The notes under the pieces: model-generated
What the model saw: the letters and a program-made list of their open reading frames with translations, nothing else
What the model was told of the DNA's origin: nothing
Database searches by the model: none
Source: Bacillaceae bacterium
GTDB taxonomy: Bacteria; Bacillota; Bacilli; Bacillales; Alkalibacillaceae
Direction of reading: 5' to 3'
Assembly (NCBI GenBank): GCA_017656265.1
Contig: JACDOD010000005.1
Location: 1-64,000 of the forward strand
Length of the DNA stretch: 64,000 nt
Shown here: positions 1 to 9,238 of the stretch, piece after piece
How positions within the stretch are numbered: position 1 is the first letter of the stretch
Layout of the letters: each line of letters begins with the position of its first letter
Position numbers and translations under genes: made by a program

Positions 1-199
1 GGAGTTCAACCACTGCTTGTGAACGCCCCTTTACACCCAACTTTTGCATGGCATTGGAAATATGATTTCGAACTGTTTTTTCAGATATGAATAATTCTTC
101 TGCTATTTCCCTTGTTGTTTTATCCTGCACAAGAAGTTCAAATACTTCTTTTTCTCTTTTCGTGAGTAGCTGCTTCGGTTTATAATCTTTGTCCTTCAA
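1..199 (-). CDS. gerE: GerE, spore-coat transcription regulator (partial, 3' end outside window)
   Basis: GerE is a small LuxR-type DNA-binding protein that acts in the mother cell at the end of sporulation, tuning SigK-dependent coat genes. The 66 visible residues form one helix-turn-helix domain with the block LLTKREKEVFELLVQDKTT, then ELFISEKTVRNHISNAMQKL and GVKGRSQAVVEL; the family is about 74 residues, so only the last few are missing. The start is taken as TTG at 199 because AAGGAGGGG lies 7 bases upstream and no ATG is available. It is next to a lipoprotein gene and ysmA, as in other Bacillaceae. A SigK-like promoter lies upstream. Confidence 0.95.
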   Translation of the reverse strand, partial: MKDKDYKPKQLLTKREKEVFELLVQDKTTREIAEELFISEKTVRNHISNAMQKLGVKGRSQAVVEL

Positions 200-258
200 C
201 AGGTAACCCCTCCTTGCTCCCTCAGAGTTGCAAGGATTCGGGGAATGCTTAGTCACTG

Positions 259-286
259 TATAATATGTCAGTAAAATAATGACTGT
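259..286 (-). promoter_or_regulatory. SigK-like promoter of gerE
   Basis: On the minus strand a -10 CATATTATA (259-267) fits the SigK consensus CATANNNTA, and an AC dinucleotide (285-286) lies 17 bases upstream, as expected for the minimal SigK -35. gerE is a known SigK target in B. subtilis, so this serves as an internal reference for the similar sites at 35-45 kb. Confidence 0.7.
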
Positions 287-339
287 TCCCTTCATTTTAA
301 AAATGGGGCTAGTATTATCAGAAATTCACCCGAAATACT

Positions 340-864
340 CTATTCCACTTCAATGACAATCTGACCATATAGTTGATTTCCAACATACACATTCAGACAC
401 CATAACCCTGCTTTGGAAAAGAATAGATCAGATTCAGCCTTTGCAACTGCTGCCTGACCTGTAACCTGTATCGGCTCTGAATTCATCCATAAAAGCAATT
501 CATTTTCCGGATCGATCAACACTTTTTCAACAGATTTTTCATTCTCATGCACACCAATTACCGAAAAGGTTTTTTCCTTTAATTCTTGCTCTTCACCCCA
601 GAAAAACCACTCTACTCTTGTCGGTTCACCAACTGGAAATGGTTGCCTTAACGAAAGAGCTGCCTGTCCTTGAATTCCTATGACAGTTTGTCCATGATCA
701 AGATCAAAGGTCGAGCTGGGTTTCCAGGAATTTGGAAGCAGTTGTTGACTGACCGGGGCTGGCGTTTGGCTGCTGCTTTTTTCTTCTTCAGGTGGGTTAT
801 CATCTCCACTACATGATGCAAGAAAGATGACAGCTACTAACAACATCAATCGAAAAACGTTCAT
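340..864 (-). CDS. Predicted lipoprotein, DUF4871-like
   Basis: A 174-residue exported protein of unknown function. The N-terminus is a lipoprotein signal with hydrophobic stretch 5-16 and lipobox LASC, so Cys18 would be lipidated and the protein anchored outside the membrane. A short acidic, Ser/Pro-rich linker follows, then one beta-rich domain from about residue 47 with the pattern WKPSSTFDL, EWFFWGEEQEL and a C-terminal GLWCLNVYVGNQLYGQIVIEV. That layout resembles DUF4871 proteins from memory; this assignment is tentative. GAGGGAGG precedes the ATG. It sits between gerE and ysmA, where B. subtilis has no such gene, so it may be a local insertion. Confidence 0.8.
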   Translation of the reverse strand: MNVFRLMLLVAVIFLASCSGDDNPPEEEKSSSQTPAPVSQQLLPNSWKPSSTFDLDHGQTVIGIQGQAALSLRQPFPVGEPTRVEWFFWGEEQELKEKTFSVIGVHENEKSVEKVLIDPENELLLWMNSEPIQVTGQAAVAKAESDLFFSKAGLWCLNVYVGNQLYGQIVIEVE

Positions 865-1008
865 GTTCTTGCCTCCCTCAAACTATTTCCGGGGAAATAA
901 AACGGGGCAGATTTCTTCAAAAGGTGAGAATCAGGTAATTGATATTCATCAAAAAATAAAAAAGGATGACATGTGCCACCCTCTGAAATTCATTATCTAT
1001 CCACGGAT

Positions 1009-1470
1009 TCACTGGACTCCTGACTTCGCCTGCTTTAATTTTTCTTTCTGCTCGTCTGTAAATGGCACAGGCTTGCCGGTTTTGGGATTAATTTGTACTA
1101 TTCTCCCTCTCCCAGTAACACACAGCTCTTGATTCTGGTTCAAGCACATGTAATGAATATCCACAGATGTTTTGCCTATTTCATCAGCTTTGACATAGAG
1201 CTTTAAGCGGTCGCCAAAATACATTTGCCGGTGATAATCACATTGCAAATCTGCTACAACAGGAACCCGATCCTGTTTCATATCCATATCACCAAACAAT
1301 CCGATTGAATGAAAAAATCCAATTCTTGCTTCTTCAAAATAAATAAAGGGCGACACATTATTCACATGCCCAAACATATCTGTCTCTGAAAAACGAACAT
1401 TAACATGAATAAAAAATTCAAAGTCACGTTGCCAGGATTCAAAATCTTCAATGTAACTAACCTTACCCAC
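1009..1470 (-). CDS. ysmA: Acyl-CoA thioesterase, hotdog fold (YsmA-like)
   Basis: A 153-residue single-domain 4-hydroxybenzoyl-CoA/YbgC-type thioesterase that would hydrolyse acyl-CoA thioesters in the cytoplasm. Visible family marks are VNVRFSETDMFGHVNN, where the Asp in the DMFGHVNN block is the usual catalytic residue, followed by YFEEARIGFF and a long helix. The start is GTG at 1470 with TTAGGGGGA 8 bases upstream; an overlapping 62-residue frame is a shadow. Position between gerE and sdhB matches ysmA of B. subtilis. The physiological substrate is unknown. Confidence 0.9.
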   Translation of the reverse strand: MGKVSYIEDFESWQRDFEFFIHVNVRFSETDMFGHVNNVSPFIYFEEARIGFFHSIGLFGDMDMKQDRVPVVADLQCDYHRQMYFGDRLKLYVKADEIGKTSVDIHYMCLNQNQELCVTGRGRIVQINPKTGKPVPFTDEQKEKLKQAKSGVQ

Positions 1471-1535
1471 GAATGCTTCCCCCTAACAGATAAAACACAG
1501 AACATATATAATTTTTTGACATTTTGTAATTTAGT

Positions 1536-1566
1536 AGAACCTTGCCACATCTCGTGACAAGGTTCT
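1536..1566 (-). terminator. Hairpin after sdhB, probable sdh operon terminator
   Basis: Arms AGAACCTTG and CAAGGTTCT pair perfectly over nine bases, extended by CAC/GTG around a short loop, 12 bases past the sdhB stop. The T-run after it is poor on both strands, so it could act as an mRNA 3' stabiliser rather than a strong intrinsic terminator. Confidence 0.6.
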
Positions 1567-1577
1567 TATTGCATGGA

Positions 1578-2342
1578 TTATACGTTATAGTCGCTTCCGA
1601 AGAAGTTTTTAAATGACTGAGCGGTCGCTTCACGATTTAATGCAGCAATAGAGGTTGTCAGCGGAATACCCTTCGGACAGGACTGCACACAGTTTTGTGA
1701 GTTTCCGCAGTTGGCAAGTCCTCCATCACCCATGATGGTTTCCATACGTTCTTTTTTATGGAAAGCACCGGTTGGATGGGCATTAAACAGACGAACCTGA
1801 GAAAGCGGCGCAGGACCAATAAAGTTTGAGTTGCTGTTTACGTTCGGGCAAGCTTCCAGACATACACCGCATGTCATACATTTTGAAAGCTCATATGCCC
1901 ATTGGCGTTTTGATTCTGCCATACGTGGACCAGGTCCAAGGTCATAGGTTCCATCAATCGGAATCCATGCTTTTACCCGTTTTAGGGAATCAAACATTCT
2001 TGTTCGATCTACAGCCAGGTCACGAACTACCGGGAATGTAGACATTGGCTCCAGACGAATTGGCTGCTCCAATTGATCAATCAGGGCTGTACATGCCTGA
2101 CGAGGTTTACCGTTAATGTTCATGGAACAGGCTCCACAAACCTCTTCCAGACAGCCCATTTCCCATTGTACCGGGGTAGTATTTTCCCCTTTTGCATTGA
2201 CCGGATTTCTGCGGATTTCCATTAACGCAGAAATGACGTTCATATTTTCACGATAAGGAATCTTAAATTCTTCTGTATATGGTGTAGAATCGGGGCCATC
2301 TTGACGCTTAATAATGAGCGTCACTGTTTTTCCTTCGCTCAT
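1578..2342 (-). CDS. sdhB: Succinate dehydrogenase iron-sulfur subunit
   Basis: SdhB carries electrons from the flavin of SdhA through three Fe-S clusters to cytochrome b558 and menaquinone, on the inner face of the membrane. The 254 residues show the [2Fe-2S] ligands in CLEEVCGACSMNING (about 64-78), the [4Fe-4S] motif CMTCGVCLEACPN (about 155-167) and the [3Fe-4S]-type CVQSCPKG near 218-225. The ATG at 2342 directly abuts the sdhA stop codon, and its ribosome site AAGGGGG lies inside the last sdhA codons, so translation of the two is probably coupled. Last gene of the sdhC-sdhA-sdhB operon. Confidence 0.98.
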   Translation of the reverse strand: MSEGKTVTLIIKRQDGPDSTPYTEEFKIPYRENMNVISALMEIRRNPVNAKGENTTPVQWEMGCLEEVCGACSMNINGKPRQACTALIDQLEQPIRLEPMSTFPVVRDLAVDRTRMFDSLKRVKAWIPIDGTYDLGPGPRMAESKRQWAYELSKCMTCGVCLEACPNVNSNSNFIGPAPLSQVRLFNAHPTGAFHKKERMETIMGDGGLANCGNSQNCVQSCPKGIPLTTSIAALNREATAQSFKNFFGSDYNV

Positions 2343-4103
2343 TTATTGTTCCCCCTTCTTCTTCGTGTAGTCCCTCTTCCGCGGCTTAATCAGGGATACA
2401 TCTACATCTTCATAGTACAATGTTGGACCATTTTTCTCTGCATCGTATTTAGCCATGGTTGTTTTCAGCCATTCTTCATCGTTGCGATCCGGGAATTCTG
2501 GCTTGTAATGAGCTCCGCGGCTCTCATTACGGTTATATGCACCAATCGTAATAACACGTGCAAGCTGCAGCATGTTATAAAGCTGACGGGTAAACATAAC
2601 TCCCTGGTTGCTCCAGCGCGCTGTATCGTTGATATTAATGTTTTCCCAGCGCTCCATGAGCTCCTGGATTTTTTCATCCGTCTTTAATAGTTTAGCATTT
2701 TCACGTACAACTGTCACATTATCTGTCATCCACTCACCTAGCTCTTTGTGAAGCTGATAAGCGTTTTCGTTTCCGTCCATATTCATGATATTTTCAAATT
2801 TATCCTGTTGTTTTTTCAGTTCGCTGTCAAATAGTTGAGATGACAGATCATTTGCTGTCTTATCCAGACCTTCGATATATTTAATAGCATTTGGACCTGC
2901 AACCATACCGCCATAAATACAGGACAGCAGTGAGTTCGCACCCAGACGGTTAGCTCCGTGAATCGTGTAATCAACTTCACCGGCAGCGAATATACCAGGG
3001 ATGTTCGTCATCTGATCGTAGTCAACCCATAATCCACCCATCGAGTAGTGAACCGCAGGGAAGATTTTCATTGGTACTTTGCGTGGATCATCACCCATGA
3101 ATTTCTCATAAATCTCGATAATACCGCCAAGTTTAACGTCCAGCTCTTTCGGATCTTTGTGAGACAGATCCAGATAAACCATGTTTTCTCCATTAATTCC
3201 AAGCTTCTGGTTAACACAAACATCAAAAATTTCACGAGTAGCAATGTCACGCGGAACCAGGTTACCATAAGCTGGATATTTTTCTTCAAGGAAGTACCAT
3301 GGCTTACCATCTTTATATGTCCATACTCGTCCACCTTCACCCCGGGCAGACTCACTCATGAGACGAAGTTTGTCATCACCAGGGATGGCTGTTGGGTGAA
3401 TCTGAATAAACTCACCATTTGCATAAATGGCACCCTGCTGATAGAGAGAAGACGCTGCAGATCCTGTATTAATAACAGAGTTGGTCGATTTACCAAAAAT
3501 AATACCAGGACCACCAGTTGCCATAATAACAGCGTCGGCTTTGAACACTTTGATTTCATGTGTAGTTAAGTTCTGAGCAACAACACCGCGGCTTCTTCCT
3601 TCCTCATCAATCACAGCAGAAAGGAATTCCCATCCTTCATATTTCGTTACATATCCGTTCACTTCATGACGGCGCACCTGCTCATCAAGTGCGTATAGAA
3701 GCTGCTGACCAGTTGTCGCACCTGCAAAGGCTGTTCTGTGATGCTGCGTACCGCCAAAACGGCGGAAGTCCAAAAGTCCCTCTGGTGTACGGTTAAACAT
3801 AACACCCATGCGGTCCAGCATATGGATAATACCAGGGGCAGCCTCACACATTTTTAATACTGGAGGCTGGTTAGCCAGGAAGTCTCCTCCATAAACCGTA
3901 TCGTCAAAGTGCTCCCAAGGAGAGTCTCCTTCTCCCTTTGTATCTACCGCACCATTAATTCCACCTTGAGCACACACAGAGTGGGAGCGTTTAACAGGTA
4001 CCAGCGATAATAAATCAACGTGCACACCTGCTTCTGCTACTTTAATGGTTGCCATAAGACCGGCCAGTCCACCGCCTACGACAACTACATTTCGTTTATC
4101 CAT
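2343..4103 (-). CDS. sdhA: Succinate dehydrogenase flavoprotein subunit
   Basis: SdhA oxidises succinate to fumarate with covalently bound FAD in the TCA cycle. The 586-residue protein begins with a dinucleotide-binding loop VVVVGGGLAGLMATIK, followed by the flavin-attachment region SHSVCAQGGINGAVD, the substrate loop HPTAIPG near 242-248 and the capping region HYSMGGLWVDYDQMT. The C-terminal helical domain with RNESRGAHYKPEFP is complete. It is menaquinone-linked type B by its neighbours. Gene order sdhC-sdhA-sdhB and length match B. subtilis. Confidence 0.98.
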   Translation of the reverse strand: MDKRNVVVVGGGLAGLMATIKVAEAGVHVDLLSLVPVKRSHSVCAQGGINGAVDTKGEGDSPWEHFDDTVYGGDFLANQPPVLKMCEAAPGIIHMLDRMGVMFNRTPEGLLDFRRFGGTQHHRTAFAGATTGQQLLYALDEQVRRHEVNGYVTKYEGWEFLSAVIDEEGRSRGVVAQNLTTHEIKVFKADAVIMATGGPGIIFGKSTNSVINTGSAASSLYQQGAIYANGEFIQIHPTAIPGDDKLRLMSESARGEGGRVWTYKDGKPWYFLEEKYPAYGNLVPRDIATREIFDVCVNQKLGINGENMVYLDLSHKDPKELDVKLGGIIEIYEKFMGDDPRKVPMKIFPAVHYSMGGLWVDYDQMTNIPGIFAAGEVDYTIHGANRLGANSLLSCIYGGMVAGPNAIKYIEGLDKTANDLSSQLFDSELKKQQDKFENIMNMDGNENAYQLHKELGEWMTDNVTVVRENAKLLKTDEKIQELMERWENININDTARWSNQGVMFTRQLYNMLQLARVITIGAYNRNESRGAHYKPEFPDRNDEEWLKTTMAKYDAEKNGPTLYYEDVDVSLIKPRKRDYTKKKGEQ

Positions 4104-4152
4104 TTCAAGTTGTCACTCCCTTGATTCAAATAGTTTATGATTCTGCTTATTC

Positions 4153-4776
4153 TTAACCTTGAGTTGTAGCAAATGTCAGCAAAGTAGAAACACTGATATA
4201 AGATAACGCTACAAAAACAAATAGCGTGATGTAAGTAAATACAACCTGTGATCTAGGTGTTACTGTAATACCCCAGCTTACAGCGAAAGACCATAGACCA
4301 TTAGCAAAGTGGAAAACAGCTGATACAACCCCTACTATGTAGAAGGTCAGCATGAATGGATTGTCTAAAATGCCCTGCATTAAAGCGAAATTTACTTCAG
4401 TTCCATTGATGGCAGTAGCAATTCTGGTTTCCCACGTATGCCATACCACAAAAATTAAGGTAATAATACCTGTGATTCGCTGCAAATAGAACATCCAGTT
4501 GCGGAAAAAGCCGAACCTGGATACATTGTTCTTTGCGGTGAATGCAATATACACTCCATAGATGGCATGGAACAACAGCGGAAGGAAAATGACAAATACT
4601 TCAAGAAAATAGCGGAATGGCAAATTTTCCATAAATGCAGCCGCTCTGTTAAACGACTCTGCACCATAACGGGCAAAGTTATTTACAATAAGATGCTGTG
4701 TCAGGAAAATTCCCACTGGAATAACGCCTAACAAAGAATGAAGTCGACGATAAAAAAACTCTCGATTGTCAGACAT
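4153..4776 (-). CDS. sdhC: Succinate dehydrogenase cytochrome b558 subunit
   Basis: SdhC is the membrane anchor that holds two haems and passes electrons to menaquinone. The 207 residues contain five hydrophobic segments (about 12-30, 55-77, 95-115, 133-155, 170-198) with His residues in the first four that fit the axial haem ligands of the B. subtilis protein (LHSLLGV, FLTQHLIV, LLFHAIYG, VWHTWETR, VFHFANG). GAGGGGGG lies upstream of the ATG. It starts the operon after a leader of about 130 bases. Confidence 0.97.
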   Translation of the reverse strand: MSDNREFFYRRLHSLLGVIPVGIFLTQHLIVNNFARYGAESFNRAAAFMENLPFRYFLEVFVIFLPLLFHAIYGVYIAFTAKNNVSRFGFFRNWMFYLQRITGIITLIFVVWHTWETRIATAINGTEVNFALMQGILDNPFMLTFYIVGVVSAVFHFANGLWSFAVSWGITVTPRSQVVFTYITLFVFVALSYISVSTLLTFATTQG

Positions 4777-4910
4777 GTTTTACCCCCCTCAAGTTCATTT
4801 TACGTAATGTCGAATTTTGTTGAATAAGAATAAAAAAATAAACCATTTCATAAAAAAACAAAAAAATTTCCTTCTCGCATCTACCATCTGAACTTTACAT
4901 GCCATGTAAT

Positions 4911-4939
4911 ATTGTACTTCTATCATTTTGGACCGTCAA
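4911..4939 (-). promoter_or_regulatory. SigA promoter of the sdh operon
   Basis: TTGACG (4934-4939) and TACAAT (4911-4916) stand 17 bases apart on the minus strand. The predicted start leaves a leader of about 130 bases before sdhC, long enough for post-transcriptional control such as the small-RNA repression known for sdh mRNA in B. subtilis; no such RNA was seen here. Confidence 0.8.
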
Positions 4940-5022
4940 GAAAACACATTCATAAAATGTTCAAAAAAATAATGGTTTTTCGCCGAAAAACGCCAATTAT
5001 CTATAAATATTTCTAAAATAGA

Positions 5023-5038
5023 AACTTCTTTAGAAGTT
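5023..5038. repeat. Short palindrome between sdhC and yslB promoters
   Basis: AACTTCT and AGAAGTT arms with a TT centre, lying about 85 bases upstream of the sdh -35 and 90 bases upstream of the yslB -35. Possible operator; no known consensus was recognised. The rest of the 4777-5188 gap holds the two promoters and AT-rich DNA. Confidence 0.4.
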
Positions 5039-5128
5039 CTTTTGAATGATTTCCCTGTCATTATTATTAGCAATAAAACAAGAAGCATGTATCAAGTTTA
5101 TGACCATCTGCTTCCTCAGGTTTTGCAG

Positions 5129-5158
5129 TTGAACTCATTTATTTGATTGAGGCATAAT
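5129..5158 (+). promoter_or_regulatory. Candidate SigA promoter of yslB
   Basis: TTGAAC (5129-5134) and CATAAT (5153-5158) are 18 bases apart, placing the transcript start about 25 bases before the yslB start codon. Confidence 0.55.
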
Positions 5159-5188
5159 GTAAGGGATAAACAGAAAGGGAGAATGGAC

Positions 5189-5614
5189 ATGATTAAACAG
5201 CTGAAGGAATTTCAAGAAGCCGATGAAATAAAGACATCCCCCCTTGCTCATGAACTTTTGAGGACAAAATTACTCGCCGATTTATTAGGAAATGAAAATG
5301 AAATGATTCAATATTATATGGGGAAAAATCTTGCCAGAATGTATCCCTGTGCGTCTATTGAAGACCTTGGGAAGTTTTTCTCTGCAATCGGGTGGGGAAA
5401 CCTGCAACTGATAAACGAAAAGAAAAAGGAGCGCCAATTTGAACTTAGCGGTTCCATCATCCAGGCCCGTTTTTCGTATGACACCCCTTATTTATACAAA
5501 ATGGAAGCCGGGTGGATCGCCGAACAGCTAAATCAACTAACCGGCGAAGCATGGGAATGTACATACAAAGAAAACAAAAGAAAAGCTATTATTCACTTTT
5601 ATGCTGCGTATTAA
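5189..5614 (+). CDS. yslB: YslB family protein (DUF2507)
   Basis: A 141-residue cytoplasmic protein of unknown biochemical role, conserved next to sdh in Bacillaceae. It matches YslB in the blocks HELLRTKLLADLLGNE, YYMGKNLARMYP, FFSAIGWGNLQLI and KMEAGWIAEQLN. The fold of this family resembles V4R/TRAPP-like small-molecule-binding proteins, which is family knowledge and not visible here. Start: ATG at 5189, 7 bases after GGAG; an ATG at 5183 is too close to it. In B. subtilis lysC follows; it is absent here and uvrC follows directly. Confidence 0.88.
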   Translation: MIKQLKEFQEADEIKTSPLAHELLRTKLLADLLGNENEMIQYYMGKNLARMYPCASIEDLGKFFSAIGWGNLQLINEKKKERQFELSGSIIQARFSYDTPYLYKMEAGWIAEQLNQLTGEAWECTYKENKRKAIIHFYAAY

Positions 5615-5621
5615 TCTTCAA

Positions 5622-5682
5622 AAAAAGGGCTGGGACAAAACGGAAAAAGGGTAAGATATCTTCTTTATGTCCCAGCTTTTTT
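5622..5682. terminator. Bidirectional terminator between yslB and uvrC
   Basis: GCTGGGACA (5629-5637) pairs with TGTCCCAGC (5668-5676), flanked by an A-run on the left and six T on the right, serving both convergent genes. The GCTGGGACA word recurs near 55820 and in degenerate form near 32450 and 32700. Confidence 0.85.
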
Positions 5683-5688
5683 CATCTG

Positions 5689-7488
5689 CTAATCCTCAAC
5701 GGAATCATCAACTGGTTTTTCTTTAAAATACCTGACAATTTCCAGGGCTACGGGTTCAGGTATTCCGAGTTTCTGGAAATCTGCTGCCTCAGCCTTCTGA
5801 ATGTTTTCAAGGGTACGAAAATGCCGCAAGATCTGGTTTCTTCGTTTTTTGCCAACCCCTTTAATTTCATCCAGCTGAGACTGAAAAGCCCCTTTATTCC
5901 TGAGTTGACGATGGAACGTGACCGCAAAGCGGTGCACTTCATCCTGAATGCGCTGGATTAAATAAAATTCGTGGGAGTTCCGCTTCAATGGAACGACTTC
6001 TGGCGGATCTCCAAAAAGAAGTTCACTGGTCCGGTGTTTATCATCCTTAACGAGTCCGCATATGGGGATATCCAGCCCCAATTCATTTTCCAGCACGTCA
6101 ATTGCTGCATTCATCTGGCCTTTCCCGCCGTCAACTACAATCAGTTCAGGCAAAGGGAGCTGTTCTTTTAACACTCGGGTGTATCGGCGTCTAATCACTT
6201 CCCGCATGGTTTCATAATCATCCGGTCCCTTGACATTTCTGATTTTATACTTCCGGTACTCCTTCTTGTTGGGACGCCCGTCAATAAAGACAACCATCGC
6301 TGACACCGGGTCAGTTCCCATGATGTTGGAATTATCAAATGCTTCAATTCGATGGGGGGTTTCGATATTCAGCACTTCCCCAAGTTTTTCAACCGCCTTT
6401 ATGGTGCGGGCTTCATCCTGCTCAATCAGCGAAAACTTTTCATTTAACGCTATTTCAGCATTTTTCATCGCCAACTCCACTAATTCTTTTTTACGCCCGC
6501 GCATCGGTATTTTCACTTCTATTTCCAGAAGTTCTTTCAGCAAGTCACGGTTGGTTCCAATAGGAACTAAAATTTCTTTCGGCTTCGGATGATTTTGATG
6601 CAAATAAAATCGGCCAATATAGCTGATAAACGTTTCTTCTGGATCATCAAAGAATGGAAAAATAGCAACATCCCGTTCCAATAATTTTCCCTGGCGGATG
6701 AAAAACACTTGAATGCACATCCAGCCTTTGTCGAAAGCATACCCAAAAATGTCACGGTTAATATTATCATTGAGGGTCATTTTTTGCTGTTCCATAACCG
6801 ACTCGATATGCTGAATGAGATCCCGGTACTCTTTCGCCCGCTCAAAGTCTAATTGTTCGGAGGCATCGTACATCTTGTTTTTCAGTTTATTCTTAATTTC
6901 CTGGTGACCGCCGTTTAAAAACTTCGTAATATCCTTTACGATTTCCTGATTGGTCTCCTGGGATACGTGATATTCGCAGGGTCCGAGACATTGATTCAAA
7001 TGATAATATAAACAGATCCGATCGGGCATTTTATTGCATTTTCTAAGTGGATAGAGCCGGTCTAAAAGCTTTTTCGTCTCCCGGGCAGCATATACGTTCG
7101 GATAAGGACCAAAATATTTCCCTTTGTCCTTCTTTACTTTTCTGGTCACGATTAAACGTGGATGGGGCTCATTTGTGATTTTAATATAGGGATAACTTTT
7201 GTCATCCTTCAGCAGCACGTTGTACTTGGGATCATGCTTCTTAATTAAATTCATCTCCAAAATCAGTGCTTCGATTTCAGAGGATGTCACGATATATTCT
7301 AAATCGTCAATTTCCTGAACCAGCCGCTGGGTCTTCCCGTCATGGGCACCGGTAAAATAGGATCTTACCCTGTTCTTTAACACCTTTGATTTCCCAACAT
7401 AAATCACTTCTCCGTGTTTGTTTTTCATCAAATAGCACCCAGGCTGATCAGGCAAGACGGCTAATTTATCACGTATTTTTTTGTTCAT
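5689..7488 (-). CDS. uvrC: Excinuclease ABC subunit C
   Basis: UvrC makes both incisions around a bulky DNA lesion in UvrABC nucleotide excision repair. The 599 residues show the GIY-YIG 3'-incision domain ([19 protein letters not shown], about 17-35), a UVR motif that binds UvrB (near 200-235), the RNase-H-like 5'-incision domain ([20 protein letters not shown]) and a tandem helix-hairpin-helix at the C-terminus ([19 protein letters not shown]). The ATG at 7488 is preceded by AGGAG at 11 bases; an upstream in-frame extension of 43 codons lacks family similarity and was removed. Confidence 0.97.
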   Translation of the reverse strand: MNKKIRDKLAVLPDQPGCYLMKNKHGEVIYVGKSKVLKNRVRSYFTGAHDGKTQRLVQEIDDLEYIVTSSEIEALILEMNLIKKHDPKYNVLLKDDKSYPYIKITNEPHPRLIVTRKVKKDKGKYFGPYPNVYAARETKKLLDRLYPLRKCNKMPDRICLYYHLNQCLGPCEYHVSQETNQEIVKDITKFLNGGHQEIKNKLKNKMYDASEQLDFERAKEYRDLIQHIESVMEQQKMTLNDNINRDIFGYAFDKGWMCIQVFFIRQGKLLERDVAIFPFFDDPEETFISYIGRFYLHQNHPKPKEILVPIGTNRDLLKELLEIEVKIPMRGRKKELVELAMKNAEIALNEKFSLIEQDEARTIKAVEKLGEVLNIETPHRIEAFDNSNIMGTDPVSAMVVFIDGRPNKKEYRKYKIRNVKGPDDYETMREVIRRRYTRVLKEQLPLPELIVVDGGKGQMNAAIDVLENELGLDIPICGLVKDDKHRTSELLFGDPPEVVPLKRNSHEFYLIQRIQDEVHRFAVTFHRQLRNKGAFQSQLDEIKGVGKKRRNQILRHFRTLENIQKAEAADFQKLGIPEPVALEIVRYFKEKPVDDSVED

Positions 7489-7570
7489 AGAAAGCACGCT
7501 CCTAAAGAACTTAACTGGACTCAAGCAGATAGTTGGTCTGGTCAGAACTTTCCAGCCCTCTTTTATTATA

Positions 7571-7602
7571 CAAAAAGAAAGAACAGCCATAAACGGCTGT
7601 TC
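7571..7602 (-). terminator. trxA terminator
   Basis: GAACAGCC/GGCTGTTC stem (7581-7602) followed on the minus strand by TTTCTTTTTG. A TATAAT-like -10 for uvrC lies just past it (about 7563-7568) without a convincing -35. Confidence 0.85.
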
Positions 7603-7648
7603 CTTTATAAAAGTCAAACATCGCCATCGGACGGAATATTGACGTCTA

Positions 7649-7963
7649 TTAAGCGTGTTTACTGATTAGTTGAGCAAGCGCTTCTTTAGGCTGAAAACCG
7701 ATAATCTGATCTACAACTTCACCATCTTTGAATAAGAGTAAAGTCGGGATACTCATTACACCAAATTTTTGAGCAGTTTCAGGATTTTCATCAACATTCA
7801 GCTTTGCAATTTTAACTTTATCGCCCATCTCACTGTCTAATTCTTCAAGGACAGGTGCAATCATTTTACAAGGTCCGCACCACGGAGCCCAGAAATCAGT
7901 AAGTACAAGTCCTTCAGAGGTTTCTTGAGCAAAATTTTGATCAGATACATTCACAATAGCCAT
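7649..7963 (-). CDS. trxA: Thioredoxin
   Basis: Cytosolic dithiol reductant for ribonucleotide reductase, methionine sulfoxide reductases and other disulfides. 104 residues, the normal size, with the active site [10 protein letters not shown] at about 25-34 and the conserved cis-proline region [16 protein letters not shown] precedes the ATG. Transcribed alone from a strong promoter about 150 bases upstream; in B. subtilis trxA is essential and stress-induced. Confidence 0.98.
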   Translation of the reverse strand: MAIVNVSDQNFAQETSEGLVLTDFWAPWCGPCKMIAPVLEELDSEMGDKVKIAKLNVDENPETAQKFGVMSIPTLLLFKDGEVVDQIIGFQPKEALAQLISKHA

Positions 7964-8118
7964 TATTTCTTTCCTCCTATTCCAGCTTATTCAAAATCAG
8001 TTTTAAGTATATCATTTTGCAAAAAAAGTATCTAATAGTTTGTTTAGCTTACTTTTCCCGGAACCCATTAAAAACATACCAGGAGTCAAAGTATCTCCTA
8101 CATTACCCCACGGGGTTT

Positions 8119-8147
8119 ATTATAAAACCCTTCCAGTGAAACGTCAA
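8119..8147 (-). promoter_or_regulatory. Strong SigA promoter of trxA
   Basis: TTGACG (8142-8147), 17-base spacer, TATAAT (8119-8124) on the minus strand. The untranslated leader of about 150 bases starts with a CCCCGTGGGG palindrome and a GGAG/CTCC hairpin. I saw no complete CtsR or SigB box. Confidence 0.8.
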
Positions 8148-8178
8148 ACCATAAAGGCAAACATCCTTTCAATCCATT

Positions 8179-8213
8179 AAAAAGGGAATGCTCGGAAGTG
8201 GAGCATTCCCTTT
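8179..8213 (-). terminator. Terminator of the etf/fad operon
   Basis: A perfect 13-base stem AAAGGGAATGCTC/GAGCATTCCCTTT with 7-base loop and a T5 run on the minus strand, 13 bases after the etfA stop. Confidence 0.93.
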
Positions 8214-8225
8214 ATCGTCCGTCAC

Positions 8226-9206
8226 TTATGCATTTTCTTTAAGTTTTTTAATTTCTTCTGTCAGTTTTGGCACAACGTCAAATAAGTCTCCAACAATTCC
8301 ATAGTCGGCAACATTGAAGATGTTTGCTTCTGGGTCTTTGTTAATGGCAACAATGACTTTGGAGTTAGACATACCAGCCAGGTGCTGGATGGCTCCGGAA
8401 ATACCGCATGCGATATAAAGGTCCGGAGTTACTACTTTACCTGTCTGACCGATCTGTAGTGAGTAATCACAGTAACCGGCGTCACACGCACCGCGGGAAG
8501 CACCTACCGCACCGCCAAGAACTTCTGCCAGCTCTTCAAGGGGTTCAAAGCCCTCTGCACTTTTAACACCCCGTCCTCCGGCTACGATAACTTTGGCCTC
8601 AGACAGATCTACACCGTCTGTTGTTTTGCGGATAACGTCTTTAATTACCGTACGCAGATCTTTAATGTCCACATCTTTTACAGCTACCTCTCCGCTTCGG
8701 CTGTCATCCCGATCAAGCGGAGCAATGTTATTCGGACGAATAGTTGCAAATAACAACCCTTCGGTAATCATTTTCTTTTCAAAAGCTTTTCCGGAATAAA
8801 TCGGGCGTGTAAACACCACATGATCGCCATCCACTTCGATATCTGTGGCATCGGAAATTAAACCGCTTTCAAGACGGCTCGCCAGTTTAGGAGTCAGGTC
8901 TTTTCCTGCAGCAGTATGTCCCATTATGAGGCCATCCGGATTTTCGTCTTCAATGACAGCCATGGCAGCCTGTGCATAGCCCTCAGATGTATAGTTCTTT
9001 AAGTTTTCGTGCTGAACAACAACCGCACGGTCAGCACCGTAATAGATCATTTCATTCCCCAGCTCTTCAAGGTTTCCATCCCCAAATAATGCTGCTACGA
9101 TTTCACCGTCTTCACTGATTTTTCTTGCGGCAGCTACAGCTTCAAAAGATACGTTACGAAGCGCGCCATCACGGACTTCACCAAATACTAGTATTTTTTT
9201 ACCCAT
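8226..9206 (-). CDS. etfA: Electron transfer flavoprotein, alpha subunit
   Basis: EtfA binds the FAD that accepts electrons from acyl-CoA dehydrogenases during beta-oxidation and, with EtfB, passes them to the membrane quinone pool. 326 residues: N-terminal ETF domain (to about 190) and a C-terminal FAD domain with [45 protein letters not shown] and [14 protein letters not shown] at 9206 is preceded by AAAGGGG. It ends a five-gene set that, together with lcfA, has the order of the B. subtilis lcfA-fadR-fadB-etfB-etfA operon. Confidence 0.97.
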   Translation of the reverse strand: MGKKILVFGEVRDGALRNVSFEAVAAARKISEDGEIVAALFGDGNLEELGNEMIYYGADRAVVVQHENLKNYTSEGYAQAAMAVIEDENPDGLIMGHTAAGKDLTPKLASRLESGLISDATDIEVDGDHVVFTRPIYSGKAFEKKMITEGLLFATIRPNNIAPLDRDDSRSGEVAVKDVDIKDLRTVIKDVIRKTTDGVDLSEAKVIVAGGRGVKSAEGFEPLEELAEVLGGAVGASRGACDAGYCDYSLQIGQTGKVVTPDLYIACGISGAIQHLAGMSNSKVIVAINKDPEANIFNVADYGIVGDLFDVVPKLTEEIKKLKENA

Positions 9207-9238
9207 TAGAACGATTCCCCTTTCTTCTGCTGTTCGAT

